The position numbers and the translations under genes were made by a program. The notes under the pieces were generated by a model. It made no database searches. It saw only the letters and a list, made by a program, of their open reading frames with translations, and had not been told where the DNA came from. A DNA stretch of 21,361 nt from positions 1-21,361 of the forward strand of contig CAYYZH010000055.1 of assembly GCA_964475765.1 (NCBI GenBank). Direction: 5' to 3'. Within the stretch, counting starts at the first letter, position 1; each line of letters opens with the position of its first letter. This document shows positions 9,025 through 16,974 of the stretch, piece after piece. This stretch comes from Thermohalobaculum sp964475765. GTDB taxonomy: Bacteria; Pseudomonadota; Alphaproteobacteria; Rhodobacterales; Rhodobacteraceae.

Positions 9025-9435
9025 ATGCTTGTCCCGATGCAGCGGATTCTGATCGTCGATGATCAGCAGGCCGATCTGATGATCATCAAGCGAAGTTTCG
9101 ACAGTGTTGTCCCGCACATGGAAGTCGAGACATGCAGTTCCAGTAGTGATGCCGTTGAGCGGATCACCAGTGGCGATACCGATATCGTGCTACTGGACAT
9201 CAACATGCCCGGACTGACGGGGCTGGAGGTATTGTCGCAAAGCCGGTCACGGCGGCCCAACAGCTTTCCGACCGTGATCGTGCTGACCACGTCGGAGAAC
9301 CCGGAAGACCTAAAGCAAGCCTATGAAAACGGGGCCTCCGCCTATGTCGTCAAGCCAGACAGCAAGGAAGGGTTCGAGATGCTGGCCCGCTCGATCGTCA
9401 ACTTCTGGGGGACAATGGCTGCCCGCCCGAACTGA
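9025..9435 (+). CDS. Single-domain response regulator (CheY-like, Rcp1 type)
   Basis: A 136-residue receiver domain with no DNA-binding or enzymatic output domain, so it probably acts by protein contact or as a phosphorelay intermediate. The acidic pair Asp12/Asp13, phosphoacceptor Asp58 (LLDINMPG), Thr89 (LTTS) and Lys110 (VVKP) are all present. The segment TTSENPEDLKQAYENGA is typical of Rcp1-like regulators that pair with phytochrome-type kinases, matching the upstream kinase H-box. AAGGAG (9014-9019) lies 5 bases before ATG 9025, which fixes the start; the inner ATG 9037 is less well placed. Transcription probably ends at the hairpin directly after the stop. Confidence 0.9.
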   Translation: MLVPMQRILIVDDQQADLMIIKRSFDSVVPHMEVETCSSSSDAVERITSGDTDIVLLDINMPGLTGLEVLSQSRSRRPNSFPTVIVLTTSENPEDLKQAYENGASAYVVKPDSKEGFEMLARSIVNFWGTMAARPN

Positions 9436-9460
9436 GGTCACCGGAGTGCACCGGTGACCT
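9435..9460. terminator. Hairpin between convergent response regulator and serA
   Basis: AGGTCACCGG / CCGGTGACCT form a perfect 10-bp stem with a 6-base loop (AGTGCA), starting on the last base of the response regulator stop and ending 12 bases before the serA stop. The position between two converging genes suggests a bidirectional transcription terminator. The run of T downstream is short (TTT), so termination efficiency is uncertain. Confidence 0.65.
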
Positions 9461-9472
9461 GAGCAGGTTTCC

Positions 9473-11065
9473 TCAGAAGGACAGCGCCTTGGCCTGGCGT
9501 ACCTGTGGCAATGCCTCGATCTCGGCCAGCGACTCCGGACCGATCGGGGCATCCGTGCCCCAAAGCGCAATCGCTTCCCCGCCTTTCTCGCTCCTCCCCA
9601 GCGCAAACGTCGCGATGTTGACCCCGAGATCTCCGAACCGCGTTCCGACCGCACCGATGAAACCGGGCGCATCGTCGTTGACCGTGTAGATCATGTGCGG
9701 CGCCGGCTCGGCCTCCATGTTGATCCCCTTGATCTGGATAAAGCGAGGTCGGTCACCGGAAAAGACGGTCGCCGCAACCGAGCGTTCCTGCTGCTCGGTC
9801 GTGACGATAAGACGGATATACGAGCCATACGCACCTTGCGGATCCTTGCGGGTTTCGGTGATCTGCACACCGCGTTCGCGCGCGACAATCGGCGCGGAGA
9901 CCATGTTCACCCCGCCCTCACCCATCAGCGGTTTCAACAGCGATGCGGTCACGGTGGCGGTCAGTGGCTTGAGATTCAGATCGCCGACGCGGCCGACATA
10001 CTCGATCTCGACCTCCTGAATAGCGCTTTCCGTAAGCTGCCCGGCAAAGCCACCCAGCGTCTCGGCAACCCGGACCCAAGGCTTCAGGAGCGGGGCCTCC
10101 TCAGCGGTAATCGACGGCGCATTGATCGCATTCGCAATCGCGCCGTTCTGCAAGTAAGCGCTCATTTGCTCGGCGACTTGCAGCGCGACATTCTCCTGCG
10201 CTTCGGTCGTGGCCGCACCCAGATGCGGGGTCACAACGACGTTCGGCAGACCAAAGAGTGGGTTCTCGCGGGCAGGCTCGGTCGCGAAGACATCGAAGGC
10301 AGCGCCCGCGAGACGCCCGTCCTTCAGGGCCGCGGCAACGGCGGCTTCATCCACCAGGCCGCCGCGGGCGCAGTTGATCAGCCGCGCACCGGGCTTCATC
10401 ATGGCAATACGGTCGGCGTTCAGCAGATCCGCGGTCTTTTCCGTCTTGGGCAGGTGCAAAGTGACGAAGTCGGCGCGGGTCAGCAGATCCTCGACCTCTT
10501 CGATCTTTTCCACCCCAAGCTCCTGCGCGCGCGTTGCCGACAGGAAGGGATCGTAGGCGATCACCTTCATCGACAACCCAATCGCCCGCCGGGCGACCAC
10601 CGAACCGATATTACCGCAGCCGACCACGCCCAGCACCTTACCGGTGATCTCGGTCCCCATGAACGCCGACTTCTCCCATTTGCCTGCATGGGTCGAGGCA
10701 TTAGCCTCCGGTATTTGTCGCGCCACGGCAAACATCATCGCGATGGCATGTTCAGCGGTCGTGATCGAATTGCCAAAGGGCGTGTTCATCACCACGATCC
10801 CGCGGGCGGACGCTGCCGCAATGTCGATATTGTCGACGCCGATCCCGGCGCGGCCAATGACCTTGAGATTGTCAGCCTTGGCAATCAGATCAGCGGTCGC
10901 CTTGGTCGCCGAACGGATGGCCAGCCCGTCATAGCCGCCGATGATCTCGGCCAGACGGTCCGGGTCCTTGCCAAGATCGGGCTGAAAATCTGCCTCGATC
11001 CCGGCATCGGTGAAAATACGCACGGCTTCTTCGGAGAGTTTGTCGGAAATCAGAACCTTGGGCAT
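9473..11065 (-). CDS. serA: D-3-phosphoglycerate dehydrogenase
   Basis: Oxidises 3-phosphoglycerate to 3-phosphohydroxypyruvate with NAD, the first committed step of serine synthesis. It has 530 residues, the long form. The substrate domain comes first; the NAD domain has GCGNIG (149-154) and Asp172 at the end of the second strand. The catalytic set is Arg234 (CARGG), Glu263 (TEP) and His281 (PHLGA). An intervening (ASB) domain follows at about 320-450, then a C-terminal ACT domain from about 455 (MIYTVNDDAPGFIGAVG), where serine feedback is exerted in related enzymes. serC lies 101 bases upstream on the same strand, so the two consecutive serine enzymes are probably co-transcribed. Confidence 0.97.
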   Translation of the reverse strand: MPKVLISDKLSEEAVRIFTDAGIEADFQPDLGKDPDRLAEIIGGYDGLAIRSATKATADLIAKADNLKVIGRAGIGVDNIDIAAASARGIVVMNTPFGNSITTAEHAIAMMFAVARQIPEANASTHAGKWEKSAFMGTEITGKVLGVVGCGNIGSVVARRAIGLSMKVIAYDPFLSATRAQELGVEKIEEVEDLLTRADFVTLHLPKTEKTADLLNADRIAMMKPGARLINCARGGLVDEAAVAAALKDGRLAGAAFDVFATEPARENPLFGLPNVVVTPHLGAATTEAQENVALQVAEQMSAYLQNGAIANAINAPSITAEEAPLLKPWVRVAETLGGFAGQLTESAIQEVEIEYVGRVGDLNLKPLTATVTASLLKPLMGEGGVNMVSAPIVARERGVQITETRKDPQGAYGSYIRLIVTTEQQERSVAATVFSGDRPRFIQIKGINMEAEPAPHMIYTVNDDAPGFIGAVGTRFGDLGVNIATFALGRSEKGGEAIALWGTDAPIGPESLAEIEALPQVRQAKALSF

Positions 11066-11129
11066 GTGTGTTGTCCTTGTCGGGGCCGGCCTGCCGAACT
11101 TGACGGCAGCGCCGGGCGCAAATGTCTGG

Positions 11130-11149
11130 CTCCTCGCATCAGGGAGGAG
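11130..11149 (-). other. Weak hairpin in the serC-serA intergenic region
   Basis: CTCCTC and GAGGAG form a 6-bp stem around an 8-base loop, in the 101 bases between the serC stop and the serA start. It could slow or partly terminate transcription, or act in mRNA processing. There is no T-run. It may be chance in GC-rich sequence. Confidence 0.25.
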
Positions 11150-11166
11150 GGTCGGGATGGGAGGAT

Positions 11167-12342
11167 TCAGGCGGCGGCGCGCTGTGCACAGAGGGTCGCA
11201 AAGGCCCAGTCGAGCCAGGGGCCCAGCGCCTCGATGTCAGATGCATCGATGGTGGCACCGCACCAGATCCTCAGACCCGGAGGCGCATCACGATATCCGT
11301 TGATGTCAAACGCAACGCCCTCGCTCTCCAGCAATCCGACCAGCGATTTGGTGAACGCGCGCTGCTCCGCTTCCGGGAGGGCCGCGATGTCAGGCGAGAC
11401 AATGCTGAGGCAGACCGAGGTGTTCGAGCGCACCGCCGGATCAGTGACGAGGTTCTCTATCCAGTCCGTCCGGTCGACCCATGCCTGTAGCGCTGCAAAA
11501 TTCGCGTCGGCGCGGGCATGCAAGCCATCGAGGCCACCGACCTCATCAGCCCAGTCCAGCGCGTCCTCGTAATCCGCCACGCACAGCATGGAGGGCGTGT
11601 TGATCGTCGCACCCGCGAACACGGCAGAAATCAACTCCCCGCCTTTGGTCAGGCGGAAGAGCTTGGGCAACGGCCGGCTTGGCGCATAGCTCTCGAGCCG
11701 TTCCACCGCGCGGGGCGACAGGACAATCATTCCGTGCCCAGCCTCGCCACCAAGAACCTTCTGCCAACTGAAGGTCACGGCATCGAGCTTTGACCAGTCG
11801 AGGGCCTGCGCAAACGCAGCCGAAGTCGCGTCGCAGATGGTCAGCCCCTCGCGATCCGCCGCGATCCAATCGGCATTCGGCACCCGTGCGCCGGAGGTCG
11901 TGCCGTTCCAGGTGAAGACCAGATCAGCGTCGCTGCGCACTGCGGCCAGATCGGGAAGCGCGCCATAGGACGCTTCAACGACCTGACAATCGTCCAGCGC
12001 CAGTTGTTTGACCGCGTCGGTCGCCCAGCCCTTGCCGAAGCTCTCCCAGACCAAAACGTCCACAGGGCGCGCACCCAGCAGCGACCACATCGCCATCTCG
12101 ACTGCGCCAGTGTCTGACCCCGGTACAATGCCGACGAGGTATCCTTCGGGGACGCCCAGCATTTTGGCCGTACGGTCAATCACGGATTTCAGTTGTGCCT
12201 TTGGCCCGCCCGCGCGGTGCGATCGGCCAAGCCAGGCTTTACGCGCGACGGTGTCGGCGGACCAGCCGGGGTGCTTTGCACAGGGACCAGATGAGAACTC
12301 GGGGCGCCGCGGCCTTACGCCGGGCTGTTCAGGGAACGTCAT
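11167..12342 (-). CDS. serC: Phosphoserine aminotransferase (Methanosarcina/alphaproteobacterial type)
   Basis: PLP enzyme that transfers an amino group from glutamate to 3-phosphohydroxypyruvate to give phosphoserine, the second step of serine synthesis. It has 391 residues. The opening FSSGPCAKHPGW and GRSHR stretches belong to the divergent SerC subfamily shared by alphaproteobacteria and Methanosarcina rather than the E. coli type. PLP should bind Lys195 in FSWQKVLGGE, with GSDTGAVEMAMW (75-86) near the phosphate and Asp171 (CDATSA) on the pyridine nitrogen. The start ATG 12342 is chosen over the upstream ATG at 12429 because GGAG lies 8 bases before it and the extra residues run through a leader hairpin. 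serA follows on the same strand. Confidence 0.93.
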   Translation of the reverse strand: MTFPEQPGVRPRRPEFSSGPCAKHPGWSADTVARKAWLGRSHRAGGPKAQLKSVIDRTAKMLGVPEGYLVGIVPGSDTGAVEMAMWSLLGARPVDVLVWESFGKGWATDAVKQLALDDCQVVEASYGALPDLAAVRSDADLVFTWNGTTSGARVPNADWIAADREGLTICDATSAAFAQALDWSKLDAVTFSWQKVLGGEAGHGMIVLSPRAVERLESYAPSRPLPKLFRLTKGGELISAVFAGATINTPSMLCVADYEDALDWADEVGGLDGLHARADANFAALQAWVDRTDWIENLVTDPAVRSNTSVCLSIVSPDIAALPEAEQRAFTKSLVGLLESEGVAFDINGYRDAPPGLRIWCGATIDASDIEALGPWLDWAFATLCAQRAAA

Positions 12343-12360
12343 AAGACGCGCTCCATCGTC

Positions 12361-12396
12361 AAGGGCGAGATTGCTGAGCCCGCCCCGTTCGCCCTT
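12361..12396 (-). ncRNA. Candidate serC leader hairpin
   Basis: On the minus strand AAGGGCGA and TCGCCCTT form a perfect 8-bp stem around a 20-base loop, ending 18 bases before the serC ATG and just upstream of its Shine-Dalgarno GGAG. A conserved serC RNA motif upstream of serC in alphaproteobacteria has been described from comparative genomics; position and size are compatible, but I cannot align it to the published consensus here. It would act in cis on serC (and serA) expression. Confidence 0.45.
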
Positions 12397-12418
12397 TGCC
12401 GGGGTCGCGCCCGCCGAT

Positions 12419-12448
12419 CGGATACGCAAAAGCGCAGGCCCGCGTCAA
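12419..12448 (-). promoter_or_regulatory. Candidate serC promoter overlapped by an inverted repeat
   Basis: On the minus strand TTGACG (12448-12443) and TATCCG (12424-12419) are separated by 18 bases and would start a leader of roughly 70 bases containing the hairpin at 12361-12396. The -35 hexamer overlaps the dyad GTCAA-N6-TTGAC (12444-12459), a possible repressor site. The -10 matches the consensus only in part. Confidence 0.4.
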
Positions 12449-12459
12449 CTCAAATTGAC

Positions 12460-12660
12460 ATCAAATGCAATGCGTTGCCCGTCAGCAATCGTGGCCCCGT
12501 GCATCACCGGTTTTGATTCGCTCCCGTGCACCCTTTCGAGACCGAAAGTTTCGCCGAATGGGCGCCGGTTCGGCAAAGAAATCGATGGAAGCCGGATCTG
12601 CGCAACTTCCGACCCGGGTTTGCATCAGAACCGTGCGCCCCTCAAACTGAGACGCGTTTG
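12460..12660. other. Divergent intergenic region with no further recognised gene
   Basis: This is the rest of the 333-base stretch between serC and the leucine-dehydrogenase-like gene. It holds a small TTTCG-AGAC-CGAAA hairpin at 12534-12547 and must carry the promoter of the downstream gene, but no convincing -35/-10 pair was found. Open frames here lack ribosome binding sites and look like extensions of neighbouring frames. Confidence 0.4.
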
Positions 12661-12665
12661 ATGGC

Positions 12666-12670
12666 GGAGG
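12666..12670 (+). promoter_or_regulatory. Ribosome binding site deciding the amino acid dehydrogenase start
   Basis: GGAGG lies 5 bases before ATG 12676. The other ATG, 12661, would have this Shine-Dalgarno sequence inside its own coding region and nothing comparable upstream, so 12676 is preferred. Confidence 0.75.
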
Positions 12671-12675
12671 ACCAG

Positions 12676-13701
12676 ATGCAGGTATTTGCCCACCCCGATT
12701 TCGACGATCACGAGCAAGTCGTATTTGCCCGCGACGCGCAGGCCGGACTTACCGCGATCATCTCTGTGCACAACACAAACCTTGGCCCGGGTCTCGGCGG
12801 CTGCCGGATCTGGAAATACGACACCGAGGATCAGGCCGTGACCGATGTGCTGCGGTTATCGCGGGGCATGACCTACAAGGCCGCCCTCGCGGGGCTGGCC
12901 TTGGGGGGTGGCAAGTCGGTGATCCTTGCAGATGCGCGTGCGGAAAAGACGCCGGAGATGATGCGCGCCATGGGCCGCGCGGTCGAACGTCTGAGCGGGC
13001 GCTACATCGTGGCCGAAGATGTCGGTGCCACAGTCGACGACATGGACATGATCGCGACGGAGACGAGCCATGTCTCCGGTGTGTCTTCCGGCGCGGGCGA
13101 TCCGTCACCCTGGACGGCCGAAGGTGTATTCCTTTCGATGCAGGCGGCGGCCCGGTACCGCTGGGGCAAGGATGTTGCGGGCAGGCGCGTGTCAGTGCAG
13201 GGGCTGGGCAATGTCGGCTCGCATCTCTGCCGGATGCTGGCAGACGCCGGAGCACAACTGGTGGTCTCCGACATCAATGCGGACGCGGTGTCACGTATCG
13301 TGGATGAAACCGGTGCCGAGACGGTTGACCCTGCGCGAGCACACACCGCTGAGGTCGAGATCTTCGCACCCTGTGCTTTAGGAGCTGGCCTGAACGCGAG
13401 CACCATCCCCGAGATCCGTGCCGAGATCGTCTGCGGCGCCGCGAACAATCAACTTGCTACGGAGGAGGACGGGCCCCGCTTGGCAGCACGAGGGGTACTC
13501 TATGCACCCGACTATCTGATCAATGCTGGCGGGTTGATCTCTGTTGCACGGCGCCCGCTCGGGCTCTCGGAGGCGGAGGCACGCGCCAAACTGGAGGACA
13601 TCCCGAAGACGCTGATCGAAATCCTGGAGCGCGCTGAACAGCGCGAGATCTCGCCTGCACGGGCGGCTGATGACATCGCCGAGAGCCGGTTCAAGCCCTA
13701 G
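12676..13701 (+). CDS. Leucine dehydrogenase family (Glu/Leu/Phe/Val dehydrogenase)
   Basis: Reversibly deaminates an amino acid, probably a branched-chain one, to the 2-oxo acid with NAD. From ATG 12676 it has 341 residues. The glycine-rich GPGLGGCR (37-44) is followed by catalytic Lys68 (MTYKAA), Lys80 (LGGGKSV) and Asp115 (AEDVGA). These numbers coincide with those known for Bacillus leucine dehydrogenase, which also supports the start. The NAD-binding GLGNVG is at 176-181. The length is that of Leu/Phe dehydrogenases, well short of glutamate dehydrogenases (about 410-450). Leucine, valine or phenylalanine specificity cannot be settled. The stop shares the CTAG at 13698-13701 with the convergent membrane protein gene. 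Confidence 0.88.
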   Translation: MQVFAHPDFDDHEQVVFARDAQAGLTAIISVHNTNLGPGLGGCRIWKYDTEDQAVTDVLRLSRGMTYKAALAGLALGGGKSVILADARAEKTPEMMRAMGRAVERLSGRYIVAEDVGATVDDMDMIATETSHVSGVSSGAGDPSPWTAEGVFLSMQAAARYRWGKDVAGRRVSVQGLGNVGSHLCRMLADAGAQLVVSDINADAVSRIVDETGAETVDPARAHTAEVEIFAPCALGAGLNASTIPEIRAEIVCGAANNQLATEEDGPRLAARGVLYAPDYLINAGGLISVARRPLGLSEAEARAKLEDIPKTLIEILERAEQREISPARAADDIAESRFKP

Positions 13702-14081
13702 GCCAGCCCTGCGATCAGGCCCAAGATACCGGTCAGCGCCAATAGCGGCCAGCCGATGTGCCGCCCTCTGCTGGCCACCATGTCGATCAGACCTACCGCG
13801 GCGAACACCATGCCGGTGATCAGAAAAGGTGCGCGAGCCGTTGGCCCGTCCGGCGTGAGAAGAAGCCACAACAGCAATGCGATCAGCACGAATGCGATCG
13901 ACATCATATGCCAGCCAAACCGCAGGACGAATCGTGCGAGGGGAACCTCGAGCAGACGATCGCGCCGACGGCGCAACAACGGAGCGATCAGCATGCGTTC
14001 ACCGGCAATGGAATGCACCAACGCTGTGATGACAAGGCAGGCAACGCAGCCCCAGCCACTCCAAACAGCGACACCCGACAT
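13698..14081 (-). CDS. Small integral membrane protein of unknown function
   Basis: A 127-residue protein with about four hydrophobic segments: residues 6-26, 52-76, 86-104 and 108-127. Between the first two is a basic loop (LLRRRRDRLLEVPLAR). The first helix contains ALVHSIAGERMLIAPLL, with a His and Gly-Glu that look conserved in character. The family is not recognised. Its ATG lies 3 bases after the glmM stop, so it is the last gene of a folP-glmM-membrane protein operon. That gives no direct functional clue. Confidence 0.65.
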   Translation of the reverse strand: MSGVAVWSGWGCVACLVITALVHSIAGERMLIAPLLRRRRDRLLEVPLARFVLRFGWHMMSIAFVLIALLLWLLLTPDGPTARAPFLITGMVFAAVGLIDMVASRGRHIGWPLLALTGILGLIAGLA

Positions 14082-14084
14082 CGC

Positions 14085-15428
14085 TCAGGCCGCGGCCGCA
14101 GCGACCTCAGCGCAGATCGTGTCGATCACCTCCTCGAGGAGCGTGTCGTCCTCGGCCTCGCCCATAACCCTGATCAGGGGTTCGGTGCCAGAGGCGCGGA
14201 TGACCAGCCGTCCGGTCCCGCCGAGGCGTGCCTCGCCATTGGCGATAGACTGTTTGACGGCGTCATGATCCAGCGGCTTGGCAGTTGGGGCAAACCGGAC
14301 ATTCTTGAGCATTTGCGGCACGGGGTCGAACAGACGGCACACTTCGGAAGCCGGGCGGTCTTCGGCCACCAGAGCGTTTAGCACCTGAAGGCCTGCCAAC
14401 AACCCGTCGCCGGTTGTGACGTGATCGGCCAAAATGATGTGGCCCGATTGCTCACCGCCAAGATTGCAGCCCAGCTCGCGCATCGCTTCCACCACATAGC
14501 GGTCGCCGACCTTGGTGCGATGCATTGCGATGCCCTGCCCGGTCAGCATGCGCTCGAGCCCAAGATTGGACATGACCGTGGTCACCAACGTGTTGGCAGC
14601 AAGCCCGTCCCGACGCGCCCAGCGCGTGGCAATCAGGCCCATGATCTGGTCGCCATCGACCACATCGCCCTTCTCGTCGATGACATGGACCCGGTCCGCG
14701 TCCCCGTCGAGCGCAATCCCGAGATCCGCGCCTTCTTCGATCACAGCGCGGCGACAGGCATCCGGGTCGGTCGAGCCGCACCCAAGATTGATGTTTTCCC
14801 CGTTCGGCGAGACGCCGATCTTCACGACATCCGCGCCCAGCTCCCACAGCACTTCGGGCGCTGTCCGGTACGCCGCGCCATTCGCGCAATCGACCACGAT
14901 CTTCAGGCCGCTGAGCCCACGGCGTTGCGGAAAGCTGGATTTGGCAAACTCGATATAGCGCCCTGCTGCGTCGTCAAGCTGGCGTGCCCGACCGATCCGG
15001 TTGGCGGCCACCAGATCCGCGTCCGTCTCCATCAGCGTCTCGATCGCGGATTCCGCCTTGTCCGAAAGCTTGTAGCCGTCCGGACCAAAGAGCTTGATCC
15101 CATTGTCCTCGTAGGGGTTGTGACTGGCCGAGATCATCACGCCGAGGTCGGCCCGCACTGACCGGGTCAGCATACCCACCGCAGGGGTCGGCACCGGCCC
15201 CAGCCGGGTTACGTTCATGCCCACCGACATGAACCCCGCACTTAGCGCGTTCTCCAGCATGTAACCGGACCCGCGCGTGTCTTTGCCGATCACGACCGTA
15301 TGGCGCCGCTCCTCGCGCGTGAAATAGCGGCCAGCCGCGAACCCCAGCCGCATCGCGACATCGGCCGTCATGGGATGGGTATTGGCAGGGCCCCGAATGC
15401 CATCGGTGCCGAACAGATTGCGACTCAT
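14085..15428 (-). CDS. glmM: Phosphoglucosamine mutase
   Basis: Interconverts glucosamine-6-phosphate and glucosamine-1-phosphate, on the way to UDP-GlcNAc for peptidoglycan and lipopolysaccharide. The 447-residue length is standard. The active-site phosphoserine is Ser102 in ISASHNPYEDNGIK. The metal loop DGDADR is at 241-246 (Asp241, 243, 245). The sugar-binding loop is GEQSGH, and the phosphate-binding loop RASGTEPLIRV is near the C-terminus. The N-terminus NLFGTDGIRG is canonical. Its start overlaps the folP stop by ATGA (15425-15428), indicating translational coupling, the usual folP-glmM order in proteobacteria. Confidence 0.97.
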   Translation of the reverse strand: MSRNLFGTDGIRGPANTHPMTADVAMRLGFAAGRYFTREERRHTVVIGKDTRGSGYMLENALSAGFMSVGMNVTRLGPVPTPAVGMLTRSVRADLGVMISASHNPYEDNGIKLFGPDGYKLSDKAESAIETLMETDADLVAANRIGRARQLDDAAGRYIEFAKSSFPQRRGLSGLKIVVDCANGAAYRTAPEVLWELGADVVKIGVSPNGENINLGCGSTDPDACRRAVIEEGADLGIALDGDADRVHVIDEKGDVVDGDQIMGLIATRWARRDGLAANTLVTTVMSNLGLERMLTGQGIAMHRTKVGDRYVVEAMRELGCNLGGEQSGHIILADHVTTGDGLLAGLQVLNALVAEDRPASEVCRLFDPVPQMLKNVRFAPTAKPLDHDAVKQSIANGEARLGGTGRLVIRASGTEPLIRVMGEAEDDTLLEEVIDTICAEVAAAAA

Positions 15429-16462
15429 TGGGCGCCTCCCCGGATCGCCTGCCAGACGTTGATCGCCTCGGCTGTTTCCTTGACATCGTGTACCCGCAGG
15501 ATCTGGACACCCTGATCCAGCCCGGCGAGCCCCGCGGCAATTGAGCCGGCGACCCGCTCACGCGCAAGCTCGACGCCGGACAACGTACCGATAAATCGTT
15601 TACGCGAAACCCCCAGCAACAATGGACAGCCAAGCCCGTGAAACAGCGTCAGGCTGTTCAGCAGAGCTAGGTTGTGGACCAGAGTCTTGCCGAAGCCGAT
15701 ACCGGGGTCGACAATTATCCGCTCGCGGCTGACCCCTTGCTCCACCGCAGCATCGATCCGGCTCTGGAGGTAATCAAAGACATCCAGCACCACGTTCTCG
15801 TAGGCCGGGTTCTGCTGCATGGTCCGCGGATCACCTTGAGCATGCATCAGGCAGATCGCGTCTGCACCGGCGGCAACTCCAGGGCTATCCGAATCGTGGC
15901 TGAGGGCGGAGACATCGTTGAAGAGCCGTGCCCCGGCCGCGAGGGCCTGCTTCGCGACCCCCGCATTGCGGGTGTCTATCGAGATCGGCGCCCGGCATCC
16001 CGCCGCGACAAGCCCTTCGATCACCGGCAGGACCCGGTCCGCTTCTGCTTGCGGTTCAACAGGGTCGGCACCGGGACGCGTGGATTCGCCGCCAATATCG
16101 ATCAAGCCGGCCCCCTCCTCGACCATCTCAAGACCACGCTCGATGGCACGTGCGCCGTTGTCGAACTGCCCACCATCCGAAAAGCTGTCAGGCGTCACAT
16201 TCAACACGCCCATAACATGCGGGCGATCCATCGGCAGCCCAAGCAAAGGCGTACGCTTCTTGGTGAGCTGCGAGAGCGTTGGCCCACCGGTCTCCTCAAG
16301 CGTTGGCACAACCGCGGCCGGCACAATTTCGCGGGTGCCGTGCCTGTCCATGATCTCGATCTCGGTGAATCCCATATGTCCCTCGGCAAGGGAGAACGAG
16401 CCCGGCCGGGAGGACGAACAGGGGATCGGCTTGAAATACCGCGCAGATGCCACCGAACTCAT
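15425..16462 (-). CDS. folP: Dihydropteroate synthase
   Basis: Joins p-aminobenzoate to dihydropterin pyrophosphate to form dihydropteroate in folate synthesis; the target of sulfonamides. The core begins MGVLNVTPDSFSDGG (84-98), then DIGGESTRPGA (122-132), SIDTRN, NDVSAL, the DPGIGFGKT pyrophosphate site, GVSRKRFIG, and the C-terminal RVHDV. An N-terminal extension of about 80 residues (YFKPIP... EIEIMDRHGTREIVPA) precedes the TIM barrel. Similar extensions occur in other Rhodobacteraceae DHPS as I recall them, which is why ATG 16462 rather than a downstream start is taken; total 345 residues. glmM follows with a 4-base overlap. Confidence 0.93.
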   Translation of the reverse strand: MSSVASARYFKPIPCSSSRPGSFSLAEGHMGFTEIEIMDRHGTREIVPAAVVPTLEETGGPTLSQLTKKRTPLLGLPMDRPHVMGVLNVTPDSFSDGGQFDNGARAIERGLEMVEEGAGLIDIGGESTRPGADPVEPQAEADRVLPVIEGLVAAGCRAPISIDTRNAGVAKQALAAGARLFNDVSALSHDSDSPGVAAGADAICLMHAQGDPRTMQQNPAYENVVLDVFDYLQSRIDAAVEQGVSRERIIVDPGIGFGKTLVHNLALLNSLTLFHGLGCPLLLGVSRKRFIGTLSGVELARERVAGSIAAGLAGLDQGVQILRVHDVKETAEAINVWQAIRGGAQ

Positions 16463-16512
16463 GATTCCCGGATAACGCAGGGTCGATTCGGGTGCAACGG
16501 GCGATTAAATGC

Positions 16513-16572
16513 GCTATTTTGATGTGAAATTATCTGTGATTTATTATTTTATGTGATTTATTGATTTTCACA
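16513..16572. promoter_or_regulatory. AT-rich divergent control region with repeated TGTGA elements
   Basis: A sharp AT-rich island in a GC-rich window, between folP and the sulfur operon. It holds TGTGAAATTA (16523-16532), two identical 11-mers TGTGATTTATT (16535-16545 and 16552-16562, 17 bases apart), and the reversed TCACA (16568-16572). Clustered half sites of this kind suggest binding of one or more regulator dimers controlling the sulfite reductase operon, folP, or both. A definite -35/-10 pair could not be assigned. Confidence 0.45.
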
Positions 16573-16622
16573 TGATTGACTGCCATTTCATTTGGGAACG
16601 CAGCTTTCTCTGGAGAAAGACG

Positions 16623-16937
16623 ATGCCCAAGAACTTCAACCCCGCCGTACTGACCGCTAACGATCTGATTGAGGGCCATTCAGTGTTCCTGAGCTCGCGT
16701 GGCTGGTCGATTGAGATCGACGAAGCGCTGGTCGCCAGGACACCGGAGGAAGCCGAAGGGCTGAACGCCATTGGCGCGCGATTCGTCCGGGACAATGTCG
16801 TCGTCAGCCCGTATCTGGTCGATGTGTCCACCGATAAAGGCGTCAACGTGCCCCTGCTCCGCCGCGAACAGATCCGGGCGAGCGGGATGCCAACAATCTC
16901 GGTTGGACCGGCTGCCGATCTTCGCATCGCCGCATAA
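16623..16937 (+). CDS. DUF2849 protein of the sulfite reductase operon
   Basis: A 104-residue soluble protein of unknown biochemical function, recognised by its position directly before a nitrite/sulfite reductase and by the sequence pattern NPAVLTANDLIEGHSVFL ... PYLVDVS ... VPLRREQIRASG-like ending. DUF2849 genes commonly sit in alphaproteobacterial cys operons, so a role in sulfite reduction or its regulation is inferred. ATG 16623 follows GGAGAAAG (16612-16619); the upstream in-frame ATG at 16572 has no ribosome binding site and lies in the AT-rich control region. cysI starts 37 bases after its stop. Confidence 0.8.
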   Translation: MPKNFNPAVLTANDLIEGHSVFLSSRGWSIEIDEALVARTPEEAEGLNAIGARFVRDNVVVSPYLVDVSTDKGVNVPLLRREQIRASGMPTISVGPAADLRIAA

Positions 16938-16974
16938 GCCCCTTTCGCGGGTCCATCGCCGGAAGGAGCAACCG

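Noticed and set aside
9695..11572. A 625-codon open frame on the plus strand opposite serA and serC
   Set aside because: It runs antisense to two clearly conserved genes and its translation has no recognisable domain; long antisense frames are expected in GC-rich coding DNA.
16552..16572. CRP/FNR-type site TGTGA...TCACA upstream of the sulfur operon
   Set aside because: The spacer is 11 bases, not the 6 of CRP sites, so it is reported only as half-site repeats.
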